Source: Priapulus caudatus (taxonomy: Eukaryota; Priapulida; Priapulimorpha; Priapulimorphida; Priapulidae). From it: a DNA stretch of 56,432 nucleotides. Below, in pieces: positions 13,876-27,247 of this stretch (positions are counted from its first letter, which is position 1; each line of letters starts with the position of its first letter). Position numbers and translations under genes: made by a program. The notes beneath the pieces are model-generated. The model saw only the letters and a program-made list of their open reading frames with translations, was not told the DNA's origin and made no database searches. The stretch lies in NCBI RefSeq assembly GCF_000485595.1, contig NW_014577066.1, positions 687,852 through 744,283 on the forward strand, written 5' to 3'.

Positions 13876-15182
13876 ACGAGAGAGAGGGGGAGGAGCAAGA
13901 GAGACAGACAAAAAGAGAGAGGAGGAAAAGGAGAGAAAGCAACTACCGTTTCTTAAATCGGTACACGTCTTGCGGCGCGGGAGTGTTGACTGGTGGAGGT
14001 AGTCTTACAGAAAATCACATGCACAGGCGTGCGCACACGCAGACACGAGTGCGCTAACCCGAACCTCGCGTAATGCACCCCATGCGCATGCGTACAGCGA
14101 GCATCGAGTATAAACATCGCCCGCCAGGAGCGATGTGCGTGTGTCGCGATCAATCCGCACAATTCCACGACGTAATTTAGGGATTAAAGTTCTATGGTAG
14201 CGATTAAATTCCGAATGCCTTGTTTAATTTCACGCGTCCTGCGAGCTGCTAGCTAACGGCTGTTCCTGTGACCGCATGCAGGGGGCCCACCGATGGCTGT
14301 TGGCTCAATGAAGAATCCGGCAAAAGCGAGAGATGGGGTGTGAAAGGGGGAAAGAAAGAGAGAGATAGAGGGGGCGAGAGAGAAGAGGGAGAGAGACAGC
14401 AAGAACGAGGGGGAGAGTAGAGCGAACTGAAGATGCAGACACAGATTTACAGAGAGCAGCCAGTAAGAACGAACCAGCGACCGAGCGAGAAAGAGAGAGA
14501 GATAAGGAGTTGGAGAGAGGGAGAATGAGGAGAGGGCGAGGGAGTAAGGCGAGAGGGAAGAGTGAGAAGAATATATGGACATAAATAAACAGACAGCGGA
14601 AATGAAGACCGAGCCAGCGAGAGGCGAGAGAGAGGGAGAGAGGATGGAGGGAGACATTGCTACTTTCTGCATGGCAGCTTCTGGTCTGGGCTCTGAGAGG
14701 TGAATGCCTTCCCCTCCACCCGCGTGCCTCCTTTAACCCCCCGAACAATCTGCTGCCTCATGCAGCGTGTTGAGCAAATACGGAGTAGTGGGATTAGCTA
14801 GCGTGCTGAGTAATCTAGCGCACGCTCTTCTGTGTGGATCTGCGACGAAATGTTTGTCGTTGAGCTCGCGCGCCAGTTCATTTCTCGTTCGTCGCCCATT
14901 CGCGCGAACTGCTTCGTGATTTAATTCCACATAAATCGTGCGCCACAGCCGCAGTCGTATCGTGGTGTTTGTCCCGGGCCTACGTACGTACGTAGACTCG
15001 CGGCGCGTGGAAATAGATAGCTGCGCTTATAGACAAGTGAGTGCAGTGAACTCTTCCGTTCTCCTCCGGTGTCTATTACGGTGTTTCCTTTCTCTCGCAC
15101 CATCCACCACGCTCTCTTCCAACCCTACCCCCTCATTGCCGTTTTATTTCTCTTGTAATATAACACTATCAGTAATTATCTA

Positions 15183-15221
<39 letters not shown>

Positions 15222-15234
15222 TCAGCCTCTCTAA

Positions 15235-15276
<42 letters not shown>

Positions 15277-15280
15277 TTCA
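12785..15280. repeat. Strand-asymmetric pyrimidine/purine tracts
   Basis: Plus strand is pyrimidine-rich at 12797-13160 (CTTT and TCCC runs), purine-rich at 13580-13940 with (GA)n at about 13821-13875, purine-rich again at 14330-14660, then (CT)n at about 15188-15222 and (AT)n at about 15241-15272. ORFs are Ser/Leu or Arg/Glu artefacts. No gene. Confidence 0.8.
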
Positions 15281-16999
15281 CCTATCTATCAAACTACCTA
15301 TCTGCATAGACCTCTCTTATCTCCGTTTGTTGTACTCTCTCCGCCTCGCTCTTTGTTCATCTTCCTTTTCCACCTCCCTCTTACGCCCACCAGTTTGCGT
15401 TAATACAATACTGTGAGACCGGTCATTCGTAACATGAGTTTGATGACTCCTACACTGTCATGCATCTTTTGGGGCCCGGGAAACTGTAAAGTAATTGGAC
15501 AGCTATAGTTAAGGGGACGATTATAGCGGCACGTATGTGTGTCCAAGCAACCGTCTTTATCTTCTTACTCCGCACTGAAAACATGCAAACTCGGACTGAA
15601 CCGCCAATACCGAAATTGGCGGGAAATCCTGTCCCCTTCCCCTACTCAATTTTCTTTTAATAAGTCTCTAAACAGGTTCGAGCAAGACAGACTCGACAAA
15701 CAACCGAATGAACCCATTAAAAAAGATTGCTTCCCTCCCCAACATGAGCGAAAGTGTAAAACATGGGCCGTTAGACCGACTCGACGTTAAGCACTGTATT
15801 TTTCATCCACTCGGGTTTTCACTGGCCATAATCAGCCACTATAACGTAGCCATAATGGCGGCGATAGGCGCGAGCCATTGACGCTCTGCTAGTTTCACGA
15901 GACAGCCGGCCTGGAATGCATCATTAGCAACCGGAGTGAGTATAGCCAGCGTCGAGTGGTATTTTTTAACAGCGGCGTTTACTTGTAGGTTTATTGCCGC
16001 TTTCTCGGTCGTACGCGTCTGCTTCTCGTGTGCTTGTCTACATGCTTCTCTCGTGTGCTTGTCTACACGCTTCTCTCGTGTGCTTGTCTACATGCTTCTC
16101 TCGTGTGCTTGTCTACACGCTTCTCTCGTGTGCTTGTCTACACGCGTTCGTAACGGGGCACTGCTGCATGCTGTCGTTGACACCTGCCACGATGGCATGT
16201 GACAGCCAGCTGCTAGCAGCAGCGCTGCGATGTGTAGGAATAGACGTAGGACTGAGCGACGAAACTCGGATCCGCATGCGAAACTACGTGCCATTGCGTC
16301 GCTTCTGCGCAGGTATTTGACGTGCGTTAGTAAGTTCTTATTCCGTGCGGACGGAGAAGGTCGGATGATCAGGAATTTATGTCTGGTGTGAATTAATGCG
16401 AAACGTTGCCAAAAAAAATGAGCGCCATAGGCAAGAGATATCCGCAGCGACCTTGCCTCTACACGGTGCGTCTTCACGCACTCTCATCTCTCCGCACGCA
16501 GATGGTAAAACAATAAACACATATATAATAAATAATAATAATAAATTAATTAAAATACATTATGCTGTGTAGCAATCCGACTGCGATTGAGACAACAGCT
16601 TATAGTGGGCAGCAATGGTTGCATTGGCGCCACAAAGTGATGTCTAGCAAGCGCTTTATCAGGCGAGACGTTACCAGCACAGCAGCCGTCAACATGCCCG
16701 TCAACATGTCAGTTTCTGCCTCATGCCACGCGTCATTAGCCTGATCCTCTCCCACCGCGACGCAACATAGTTGACACCGCAGTGTTGACACGGCTGCAGC
16801 TTAGCCTGTTATTTCAGTGGTAGCAGACGGTGTCCGGTTAGGCGTAGTCCGGCCACAAGCGGGGATGGGCGCGTGTTGCTGCGCCTTCCCGCTGAGCAGC
16901 AGACAAACAAGCAGCGGCAAGCGATCCCGTAAAACCAGATCTTCGCAACTATATTAAGGCATTGTCACAACGGCATTGTTCTCGCGAGAAAGAACTATC
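15281..16999. other. Intergenic region upstream of the ARHGAP20-like gene
   Basis: Apart from the 25-bp minisatellite, I see no coding exon, RNA gene or transposon. Short ORFs have no recognisable domain. Missing 5' exons of the RhoGAP gene (a DH front half) were looked for here and not found. Confidence 0.5.
16015..16145. repeat. 25-bp minisatellite, about 5 copies
   Basis: Unit TTCTCTCGTGTGCTTGTCTA plus ACACG or ACATG. The 25-bp period shifts frame each copy, so the Cys/Leu/Ser-rich ORFs over it are not evidence of coding. Confidence 0.92.
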
Positions 17000-17758
17000 T
17001 AACTGCTGGTTAGAAATAGTTTGCACCCGTAGATCGGCGAGCACTACCGAGAAGAATAGGTGCGCAGATAGGCTTACGCGCCGCACCGGTTCTTGCTCCT
17101 CGAACCAGTAGGCCCGCCGTGTTCTTACGTGCCCGGACGTACGCGCGCCTGCTGTCCGCGGATTGCTCCCGTCTCAATACCATCACGGAGAACCGGTGGA
17201 CAGGCAGTCTTTATTTATGGACTCGAGTGCGTTCGCGTGTTGGAATTCCGGCGCTTGGCTGCTCGTGTGCGCGCGGATACGTGATTGAGTTTACAAGACG
17301 TTGTGGGAAGTATTCTGTAGTGTAATCGGATGTTGACTCGACGCGTCGAGCGCTGGCGCTTTGCTATTTTTTCCGAGGTTTACTTCGACAACATTCCCCG
17401 CTGCGGTGCGGTATTGCCTTGCTGATTCGACGCAGATATCTTGGATATAGATACATGTGACTGGGATATTCGGTTTATTTGTCGCCGGGCGCATGCGCGT
17501 GTGGATTGGGTATCATCAGGGTTCTATGATAACCGCACGTTAGCGCCAGCGCCAAAGACGAGTGAAATATGCCGCTACACAGCACTAGTGCCGGCCATCT
17601 CTCGACACCCGCGTCAGAGCTGCTACAGCTCCTGTAAATTGCGTAAAACTCGCTATTGCCTGACAGCGCGAGAGTCCGCGTCCGCGAATCATCCGCAGCA
17701 TCCCTAAGCGACCAGCATCCTCATCCTCATCACCGGACTCGGAGCGCGATCGGTTGCC
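17000..17758 (+). promoter_or_regulatory. Putative promoter/5' UTR region of the ARHGAP20-like gene
   Basis: GC- and CpG-richer than its surroundings and directly upstream of the candidate first ATG. An NRF1-like palindrome GCGCATGCGC lies at 17489-17498. I see no convincing TATA box. The transcription start is not identifiable; the assignment rests mainly on position. Confidence 0.3.
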
Positions 17759-18049
17759 ATGACTCTCACGACAAAGCTGAGTCGCCGCAAGCGACGATAC
17801 ACGATTTCCTACGTGCTCCCGGACTGCGCCGTGAGACCGAGCAGCCCCGTGGTGGGGTCGGACAGCCCGGGGGTCGGGTCGTCCCACGCCCCTGGGGTGG
17901 GGTCGATTGGCATTGGATTCTCGTGGCGACGCAGACACACGATGCAGTCTGCAGTGGTGCCAGCTGCTGTCTCGCGCCCGGAAAGATTCCTGCAGTCGTT
18001 CTCCTCACCGGAGCTGTCTCGGGTGGATCACCGTGGCACCGTCCAGCAG
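17759..18049 (+). CDS. ARHGAP20: ARHGAP20-like exon 1 (candidate first coding exon)
   Basis: The ATG at 17759 sits in a good context (GCC before it), and an in-frame TAA at 17705 closes the frame upstream. The exon encodes 97 aa and ends CAG|GTAACG in phase 0, which matches the phase-0 acceptor of the next exon. The peptide starts MTLTTKLSRRKRRYTISYV, followed by a small PGVGS-type repeat; I recognise no domain. No homology supports it, so it could be an alternative first exon or a chance ORF. A longer isoform starting upstream is possible. Confidence 0.5.
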
Positions 18050-18819
18050 GTAACGTGCGGCCTCAGTATGGCTTCAGAAACTTCTGTACATACATCCTGA
18101 TGGATCATCGACAACCCCCAACCCTTACCCCAATCCCATCCCTGCGAGCAGGATGTTCTTATTTACACACGCTTCTGCTAGCACCCCTCCCTTTCCGCGT
18201 ATTGTGGGACACATGCTCCCATCAATCTACCGACGTCTGTCCCATCTTTTCTTCCCCTACCCAGCGATATTTGGTGGTAGACTAGATCGTCGGTGGGCTT
18301 CTGTCACATTTTCACGCGAGTCATATCTCCGTGTGGCGCCTAAGGTGCCTTGAAGAGTGCATGTGAGAATTGATTTGGGCTAATTCCTTGTGTTTGTGGC
18401 GGTATATGCAGCGTGATGCATGCGCATCGTTCTATGTGCTCACACGTGTCAACTCGGTTCACCTGCCAACTCGGTACGTGTGGCGAGTTGACGCGTCTGG
18501 AGATCGGTGAGCTCGGTCCGTGAGATGAGTTGACGCGTCTGGAGAACGGTGAACTCGGTTCGCCGGCTAACTCGTGAGATGTTTCACACGCCCTAACTCT
18601 AATATCTCGCGAACGATTGGAGTTACATTTCTAAAATTCTAGATACATATAAACACATGTCTTAGCTATGATTTCTGTAAATTTTGAGTATATTGAAGCA
18701 CATATAAACACATGTATTAGCTATGGTTTCTGCGAATTTTAGTATATTGAAGCACATATAAACACATGTCTTAGCTATGGTTTCTGTAAATTTTTAGTAT
18801 ATTGAAGCACGACTAACAG

Positions 18820-18851
<32 letters not shown>

Positions 18852-21800
18852 CGCGCGCGCGCGCGTGTGCGTGTTTGCGTGTGCGCAACACACACACACA
18901 CACACACACNNNNNNNNNNAATTAAACTATTCGTGCTTTAATAAACTCAAAATTCACAGAAACCATAGCTAAGACATGTGTTTATATGTATCTAGAATTT
19001 TAGAAATGTAACTCAAATCGTTCGCGAGATATTAGCCTATGACGATACCGCGCGTATCCGCGCGTATGACGATACCGCGCGTACGTATATTTCTGGTAAT
19101 TAATTAAACTATTCGTGCTTTAATAAACTCAAAATTCACAGAAACCATAGCTAAGACATGTGTTTATATGTATCTAGAATTTTAGAAATGTAACTCAAAT
19201 CGTTCGCGAGATATTAGCCTATGACGATACCGCGCGTATGACGATACCGCGCGTACGTATATTTCTGGTAATTAATTAAACTATTCGTGCTTCAATAAAC
19301 TCAAAATTCACAGAAACCATAGCTAAGACATGTGTTTATATGTATCTAGAATTTTAGAAATGTAACTCAAATCGTTCGCGAGATATTAGCCTATGACGAT
19401 ACCGCGCGTATATTAGCCTATGACTATACCGCGCGTACGTATATTTCTGGTAATTAATTAAACTATTCGTGCTTCAATAAACTCAAAATTCACAGAAACC
19501 ATAGCTAAGACATGTGTTTATATGTATCTAGAACTTTAGAAATGTAACTCAAATCGTTCGCGAGATATTAGAGTTAGGGCGTGTGAAACATCTCACGAGT
19601 TAGCCGGCGAACCGAGTTCACCGTTCTCCAGACGCGTCAACTCATCTCACGAACCGAGCTCACCGATCTCCAGACGCGTCAACTCATCTCACGAACCGAG
19701 CTCACCGATCTCCAGACGCGTCAACTCATCTCACGAACCGAGCTCACCGATCTCAAGACTCGTCAACTCGGTCAACTGCGAACCGAGTGGACCGGACACC
19801 GTTCTATGTGGCTGTTAGGTCTACGTTTTACGCATGTGATGTATAATCGTGGCCTCCACTGATTACGTGCTACGGATGAGACTGCCTGCCGTAGACAAAC
19901 GTTGTAGAACGCTAGGGACAATGCCGAAGGTTACCGAATACATTTGCATTCTCGAAACCACGTAGCACGCCACCGCGGCGTCGTTGTTCCGGCGCCAGCA
20001 TTAAACTCACGAAGAACCGATTAGCTCCTTCAATTTTTCATTCCCAATCATAATCGCGTAATAAATCGCACGCAGAGCATCGCAAACGCAGAGATGAAGG
20101 TTTGTTGCGATACGGTGTTTGCTCACGGGCGGCAGAGAGGGCCATTGATAGGCTTCGGCGAGCTGTAGCAATATTTGCTCGCACGCAAGTGTTTCCCGTC
20201 TGCTGCGCGTACCGAAACACTGCATGCGGGGGCCGATTGACGCCGCCACCTGCCTGCATACCTGCACGAAACAACGATCCGCGCAGCAGTCGAGCGAAGA
20301 TTAGTTAATGGCTTCTTTTGTTTGACGACATAATAAAGCGATGGCATCGGCGCGATGCCTTGTGTTTCTCGTTCTTTGCTGTGTCGACGCGACGATGGTT
20401 TTGATAAGGCGCTATAGCACGTGAGCACAGGATGCGTGAATATAGGTTGGTGGGGCAGCAAACACGCGGCTGCTGCTGCGTGTGTGCGTTAGATTCCATA
20501 CACTCGTTGATATGTGGGACAGCTGCATGCAGAGGAACGGCGGTAGGAGACTGACCGACTGTTCAGAGAAAGAGTCATGGGTGCCGAGGATGGTTGGAAG
20601 TAGGTCTTCATAATAAAACGAGAGTTTTATTGATGTTGGACGGTCGTGTCTATACATTTATCCGACAAACGGTGTACGAACGCCGTGCACACTTGCCCTG
20701 CTAAGAAGGAACCAATTTGTTTTATTACCGCACGCGCGCACCCGACGTGGGTGGGTTTAAAACTCTCCCATCTATTTCCCTTGTCTTTGCACCTGTGACT
20801 CGGTTACAATCGTAATGCCGTGTTAGTCGTCATCGAGCGAACGACACCCGGTGACCGGTTCTCAACGGACTCGCAAAACCAAACTAGTGAAGGTGTGACA
20901 CGCAGTGAATGCAAAACTAGATTCTATTAGGGTCGAGCGCGTGTGTGGGGGAAGGAAGGAAATATGGGCCGTAGGGCAGCCACTGAGTGTATATTTCTAT
21001 AATAGTGACGTCATCATTATTATAAGAGAGTGTTGTGTGAGGATCATTGTATGCCGTGTGGTAGATGAACATCTCTTTCTACCGGCGCCATCGATTCTTC
21101 TACACAAGTATAGAGCTAGGTAGTCCGTGAGCGCGGCGTGACAGGGTACGATCGTTGTGAATACATGATGAGTGCTGATAGGCAAATGAGCGCACGCTGC
21201 CGCGTGAACATGGGAATGGGAAGGCGCATTCTAAAATTTGACTTATCGGGCAGAGAAATGAATCTTCGAATCACGATTTAGTTCGTGTTTTGTCGCGCGT
21301 CAACATGGGAATGCTAGGAATTCGAAGACGCATTCCTACGTTTAACTTACCGGGCAAAGACATGAATCCTCGATACACGATTTCGTTCGTGTTTTGTAGC
21401 GCAGTGGCGTCCCGCTGAGAGGGGTTGTTGCAGTTTAGCCACGAGAATGGTGAACTGTGGAGGATGCGTGGATCGGATGTACGTATAGGTTGATCCTACT
21501 GCCGATGCTATCGGCTGCAACCGTCGTTTTGTACGTCTCCTACAAATCCTCTGCGAGTTCTATAGACAGGAAAGCCTTCCCCGCGGCAGGTGTTTTTTTG
21601 CAGTTTTTTTAGCAGATGGGTTTAGAGATGGCCGCCCTGTAGTTTCGGTGCAGCGATTTGGTGCAGCAATTGGGTCATCCTGCGGTGAGAGGCAGTCTTA
21701 TTAGTTAGCAACAGGCAGGTGACAGGACACCTACTCTAGGAGATTATAGTCTTACTTGCTGCTATACAAAATGCGCGTGCGCTGGGAGATGACCTAGCTT

Positions 21801-24800
21801 TTACATAGCCGCGTGCTGGCTGTTCAAGGTAACTTAGTTTATTCTGTATTATTTCCAGGTTGAAAGGCTATGGAATTATGAGAAGTACATCCAGGAGCTG
21901 TTGCTAGAGACTCAGTCTGTGCATCCTGATTTTGATGAACTGAACAGAGCATCTGCCAGAACAAGCACCGTGAGTTTCTAATATAGCAAATACACTCAAG
22001 CACACGAGCGCGCACAGACGCGCGTGCACACACGCACACGCACAGATGCGAACGCATACATCCACAGACGCGAGCGCTCGCGCGCACACACACACACACA
22101 CACGCGCGCCCGACACACATCACGCATTTATATATATAAAAAAAAAATATATATATATATATATATGGACATCACATGTTCTAAACGCATAGAATGAATT
22201 ATATACACTATGTTATATTTGTTATTGACACTATATCGGCAGATAAGCACCACAGCCTCAGGATGATTTGATCGTGTTTCGTGGTACCAAGTCTTCAACA
22301 GTGGCGCTACCTATCGGTACACATATAACACAGTGTCAATTATTGCAGATGATGAAGCAGCTATCGGAGCCACAGGACGTGGTTCACGCAGATGTGCAGA
22401 ATGAGTACAGGCTGGAGAAAGTGCAGAACCTTTTCCCAAATGACAATCTAGGCCTGCTGGGCATCTACCCTCAAGTAGGTGCACTCTATAATCAATCATT
22501 ATATATATATAAGTAAATAATATAATATATATATACCTAAGGAAAGCACAAATTCCAGAATTTGAAGGCTCTTTTCAGTCATTTCATGATGTGGTTGTTG
22601 TTTACGTTTTCAGAAAGCCAAGACGTTACAGAGAAGAAAGACGTTTGCAGGCAAAGGCTACAAAAATAACTTCACACTCTCGTTATCGTAAGTTCATCAT
22701 TCATTCATCACACTATTGCGAATCTGTTAGTACGCATAATCCACATCGTGGTGAAATATGCGTTGCTACTTCCTGACACCCCACTTGTATAACCTAGTGC
22801 CTATATTTGCGTGAAGAAATTACCATATCCAAATGTTTTCGCAATATCTGCACAATAGAGGGCACCAGCCTGCGTAGCGTACTCAAGAGCGGCTGTGCTC
22901 CCGTGCGCAATAAACGACTATGCATCTCTGTGTTATTCTTGCCACAGTTTCCACCCTAGCTTCTGTTAGTTTAAATGTGGTAAGCTGGTTCCCATATGTG
23001 TAGGCAATCGAGCGTTGTAAAACGCCCGAACCGCTTGTTGTCACTTGCAGCAGCCGTGCGTAACAAAGACAACCATCGTGACTGACCCCCTGCGACAATA
23101 CCCGCTACACGCAGCGACATAATGGTTACAATTGTGTCCATTATTGATACGTGACACATGAATAGTTTTTTTCTGGATTTTTCTCAGGCCGCAGATGGAC
23201 ATTGAGACGAGGTCTGTTAGGTCATCGCTCAATAACAACACTGGCCGCTTCTATGTGATGGAAGGACCCGTCACCTTGACGTCGGTACGTTCTTGCCGAC
23301 ATTTTCTTTTTTGAAATTTATCTTGGAAGAGTGGTTTCTGCAGCACGGTGCGTTCTGGGGATGGCGGTTCTATTCCCGTTTTGCATTTTCGTACCGGACC
23401 TCACTAACTGACTTAGTTCGAGCTTGTTATTATCTAAAAGGAGAGCATGAGAAGTAAACCTTGAACCATAGCGGCATGTTGTGTTATCATTGACTCTAGT
23501 TATATCTTGGTGTTACCCCAGAGTGCTATGAACAGCTGACATTAGAGCTGTCGGCTGGCAGGTTACCTCAATGTTTGAGTGATGTTTGTGATCGTTTCTT
23601 GTAGGGCGTGCAAGTTCAGGACAGACATCTGTTCGTCTTCAGTGATCTACTCCTGATAGCAAAACCCAAGTAAGTACATCTATAACAGGGATCACAATTT
23701 TGTTCACTGCCTCAAATCTGCAGCGCACATCTGCGAGATATGGGGAATCATATTCTCTTGAGAGATGATGGGAGTAGGTGTGATCACTATAAGCAGCGTG
23801 TATCACTATAAGACAGCGCCGCTCTGTATAGATGACAAATTCAAACTTAAAGTTTATATTTCATACTACGAACAATTCTTTGATTATTAATTCCACTGCG
23901 CATCGCCACTATTCGAATCTCTGTAGCATCGCCCGCCGTGTGTACGCGCCAGTTACCCCCACTACCTGTAGATGTTATTACATGCTGTCTGTTAATGCCA
24001 CCCTGCTCCGATGTTGTTGGAGTAATGCGATATAATAATATAAAACGCGCATATATAATATGGCGCCATATTATTAATATATTATATATATTAATATATA
24101 TATATATAAATAAATAAATATATATATATAAATATATAGGGCGCGCATTTTTAATAATGTAATAATAATACGCGGTATAGTAATGCGTCTATATGCACAT
24201 CTTACAGTAAGAGCAGCACGTCGTACAAGTTGAAGCACCGGGTACGCGTCTGCGAGCTGTGGTTTAGCGACTGCCTGAGCATCGTCTGCGAGGCCACCAA
24301 GCACCAGGAGACCTCGTTCGTAATCGGCTGGCCCACGACGAACGTTGTAGCGACGTTCGCGTCGCCGCAGCTGAAGAACAACTGGCTGGCGAAGCTAAAA
24401 GAGTGAGTTGTGCTGCCTGCCTGCCTGCGCAATATTAAGGACAATCGTGAAACTAACATTTTATTCGCCATTTACATTGAGGTCGTCATTTACATTGAGG
24501 TCGTCATTTAGGTTTGTACGAACCTGTAAGATTAGGTGATGCATTAATTATTATTCGATTTTATTTTTTATGAGTTAGTAATAGAGTTCAAATCAAGTTA
24601 TTATGCAATAGTAAATAAATTAACGGCGAGCGATAACCAGTTTTTCGTTAGTTTTTTAACGAAATATAATTCCTAATCGAATTAAATTTAATAAATTTAA
24701 TAAATTTAATAATCTCACTGACCTATCATGTGCTTTAATTTGTACAGACTAATCGCGATGGGGAAAGAGAAGGAAGTGCCTAAGACTGTTGTATTGAAGA

Positions 24801-27156
24801 TATACGTCTCTAACTCCAACAACGGTGCTCATGTAAGTAATAAGATTTAATAACTCATTTAATAACTTAAACAGCATGGTCGAAATTTTGCCAAATGGTA
24901 CCGCCTGTTATTGATGGTTTCGAGTCATGACTCTTATCCCACAATATTTCTGTTAGGATATTTCCAAAATTGAGCAGGAATTATACGTTTAGTATTTCCT
25001 ATATGTGACAGCATTCCCCAGCGGTGTCACGTGATGTGTTAGCACACGCTGATATTTATGTATGTGATATACTTTTCACTTCAGTACAAGTCGGTGACAA
25101 TTTCGAACACGGAGACAGCAGCCGAGTGTGTCCAGAAGGCATGCAACCTGTTTGAGATCAATGTGAGTGTTCAATACAAGCCACACACACGCGCACGCAT
25201 GCATGCGCACGCAGTTACACTCGCACACGCGCAAACACGCACGCACACGAAGTTACACACTCGCACAAACACGCACGCGTGCACACACCATGTGCATTAA
25301 CAAGGGTAGTATGCTGAAGACTTTGCCTGTCGTGTAGGCCGTAGATGCTGGCAACTACCAGCTGTGGGTGACGTCGGGAAAGGAGGAGACGTACCCACTC
25401 ATCGGACACGAACATCCCTACTCCATCCTGATGAGCCTCATCCGTGACAGTCGCCATGGCGACGACCTCAGCAGCCCGCTCGACCTCGGTCAGATATGCG
25501 TGCCGGACAACCAGACGCACTGCCAGTTCCGGCTCGTGCAGCGACAGAAACCCACAATTACAGGTAAGCGCTGGCTCGCTGCAGCGATTACCGAGTATAG
25601 CTGTGGTTCACCCTCGCCTCTATTCCAACATCGCTTAACGTGACTTATCATCTGTAGATGTTATGTGCAATATATGACCGTTGCTTTCTTGTACTCCTTT
25701 GTTTTGTTTTCTGTTTTCTTTTTCTTTTTCTTTTTTTTGGTGCTTCTGCGTTCGTGTAGCTACCTCACCTGTAGCTGTCCATTCATAACTGTATCTACGA
25801 GTTTACTTATCTACGAATTAAGTCGCTATAGTCGTGTTCAGCAATCAGAAGTGTCGCTGCTGTCCCACGCACGCACTATAGAACAGCGAGGGGGAAGTTT
25901 AGCGTAAGAGCGGCACAGGCAGTGTATATATAGTTAGGGAGGGAAACTCACCGTGCCGTGCATTTTTCCTCTTAATTAGTTTAATTAACGTAAACTAAAC
26001 TAAATAAACTTGAAAAAATAAACTTAACAATAAACAAATAAATAAAAATAAATATGAACTAAATAATTAACTTACTTTTAACCTTTATAATTTCCTCGTC
26101 GTAGACTCGCCGAAGAAGAGCAAGAAGCGCTCGCCGGCCAACCTAAAGTCGCTGTTCAAGCGCTCCGGTAAGCTGCAGGAGTCGCCCAGCAGTGACAGCT
26201 CTCCGGCTGGCACCCCCACGGGCAAGCTGTTCCGCCACCCTCTCAGCGATGTTTGCGACGCCGAAGGAAGCCTGCCGAAGCCCATCATGGTACGTAACCC
26301 TCTCCCTCTCGCGATCATGGCGTCTTCTCTTACTGCGCCCCCTTCATCGCCACGCTGGGCGATGTACGGTATAAATTGTACCAGGGGTGAATAAAAAACA
26401 AATATTTGTTCATGACAAGATTATCACAATTTTTGTTATGATAACAACTTATAAAAGCAATCGATGTTATTCACTCCTGATGACTCCTGTTAAGATTTCA
26501 GTCTCGGCCATTACTTATCGATGGTTTGGTATCTGTCTACGGGTGAATTTACGCATTGTATTCACTGATCGCATGTATAAGTGCAAGTTAAACTAACCAT
26601 GGGATGTGACCGAGACGTCATGTTACCAACGTGTATAAGCGAAGTCGACGTTTAAACAATAACCACACAAGCCCTGCCGGGTTATTAAGGTTTAGCCGAC
26701 GGCAGCTGACTCAAATATGACTACGCTGTGACCTGTGACTACGCTGTGACTACGCTGCGTCTTACGCATATGTTAGCATTATTTATACGTTGTTAATCGT
26801 CGGTGTTTGCGTACAGGAGCTACTGAGGGAGCTGTTCGCGCAGGGTCCGCGCACACAGGGCATCTTCAGACGCTCAGCGAACAAGCGCGTCTGTAACGAG
26901 CTGAAGCAGAAACTCGACACGGGCGAGGCTGTGTGCATGGCCGACATCTCGGTGCTCACCTCAGCAACCGTACTCAAGGTAACATACGTGTATGCGCGCG
27001 TGAGTGCTTTAACGGGTGTGTGTATATGTGCGGGTGCGTGAGCGCGCGTGTCTGCGTGCGTGCGTCCGTGCGTGCATACTTGTGAATGCAGAAGTGGACG
27101 TGCGCATGTGTTTATGAGCCTGCGATTGTGTATGAAAGCCCACGGCGTGTGTGTGT

Positions 27157-27247
<91 letters not shown>

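Noticed and set aside
17656-18285. 209-aa plus ORF overlapping exon 1
   Set aside because: Runs through the splice donor and joins no later exon in frame; the 17759 frame has a better start context, an upstream stop and a matching phase.
20007-20461. Overlapping ORFs on both strands in intron 1
   Set aside because: Mutually overlapping, no domain, and no consistent splice phase with the RhoGAP gene.
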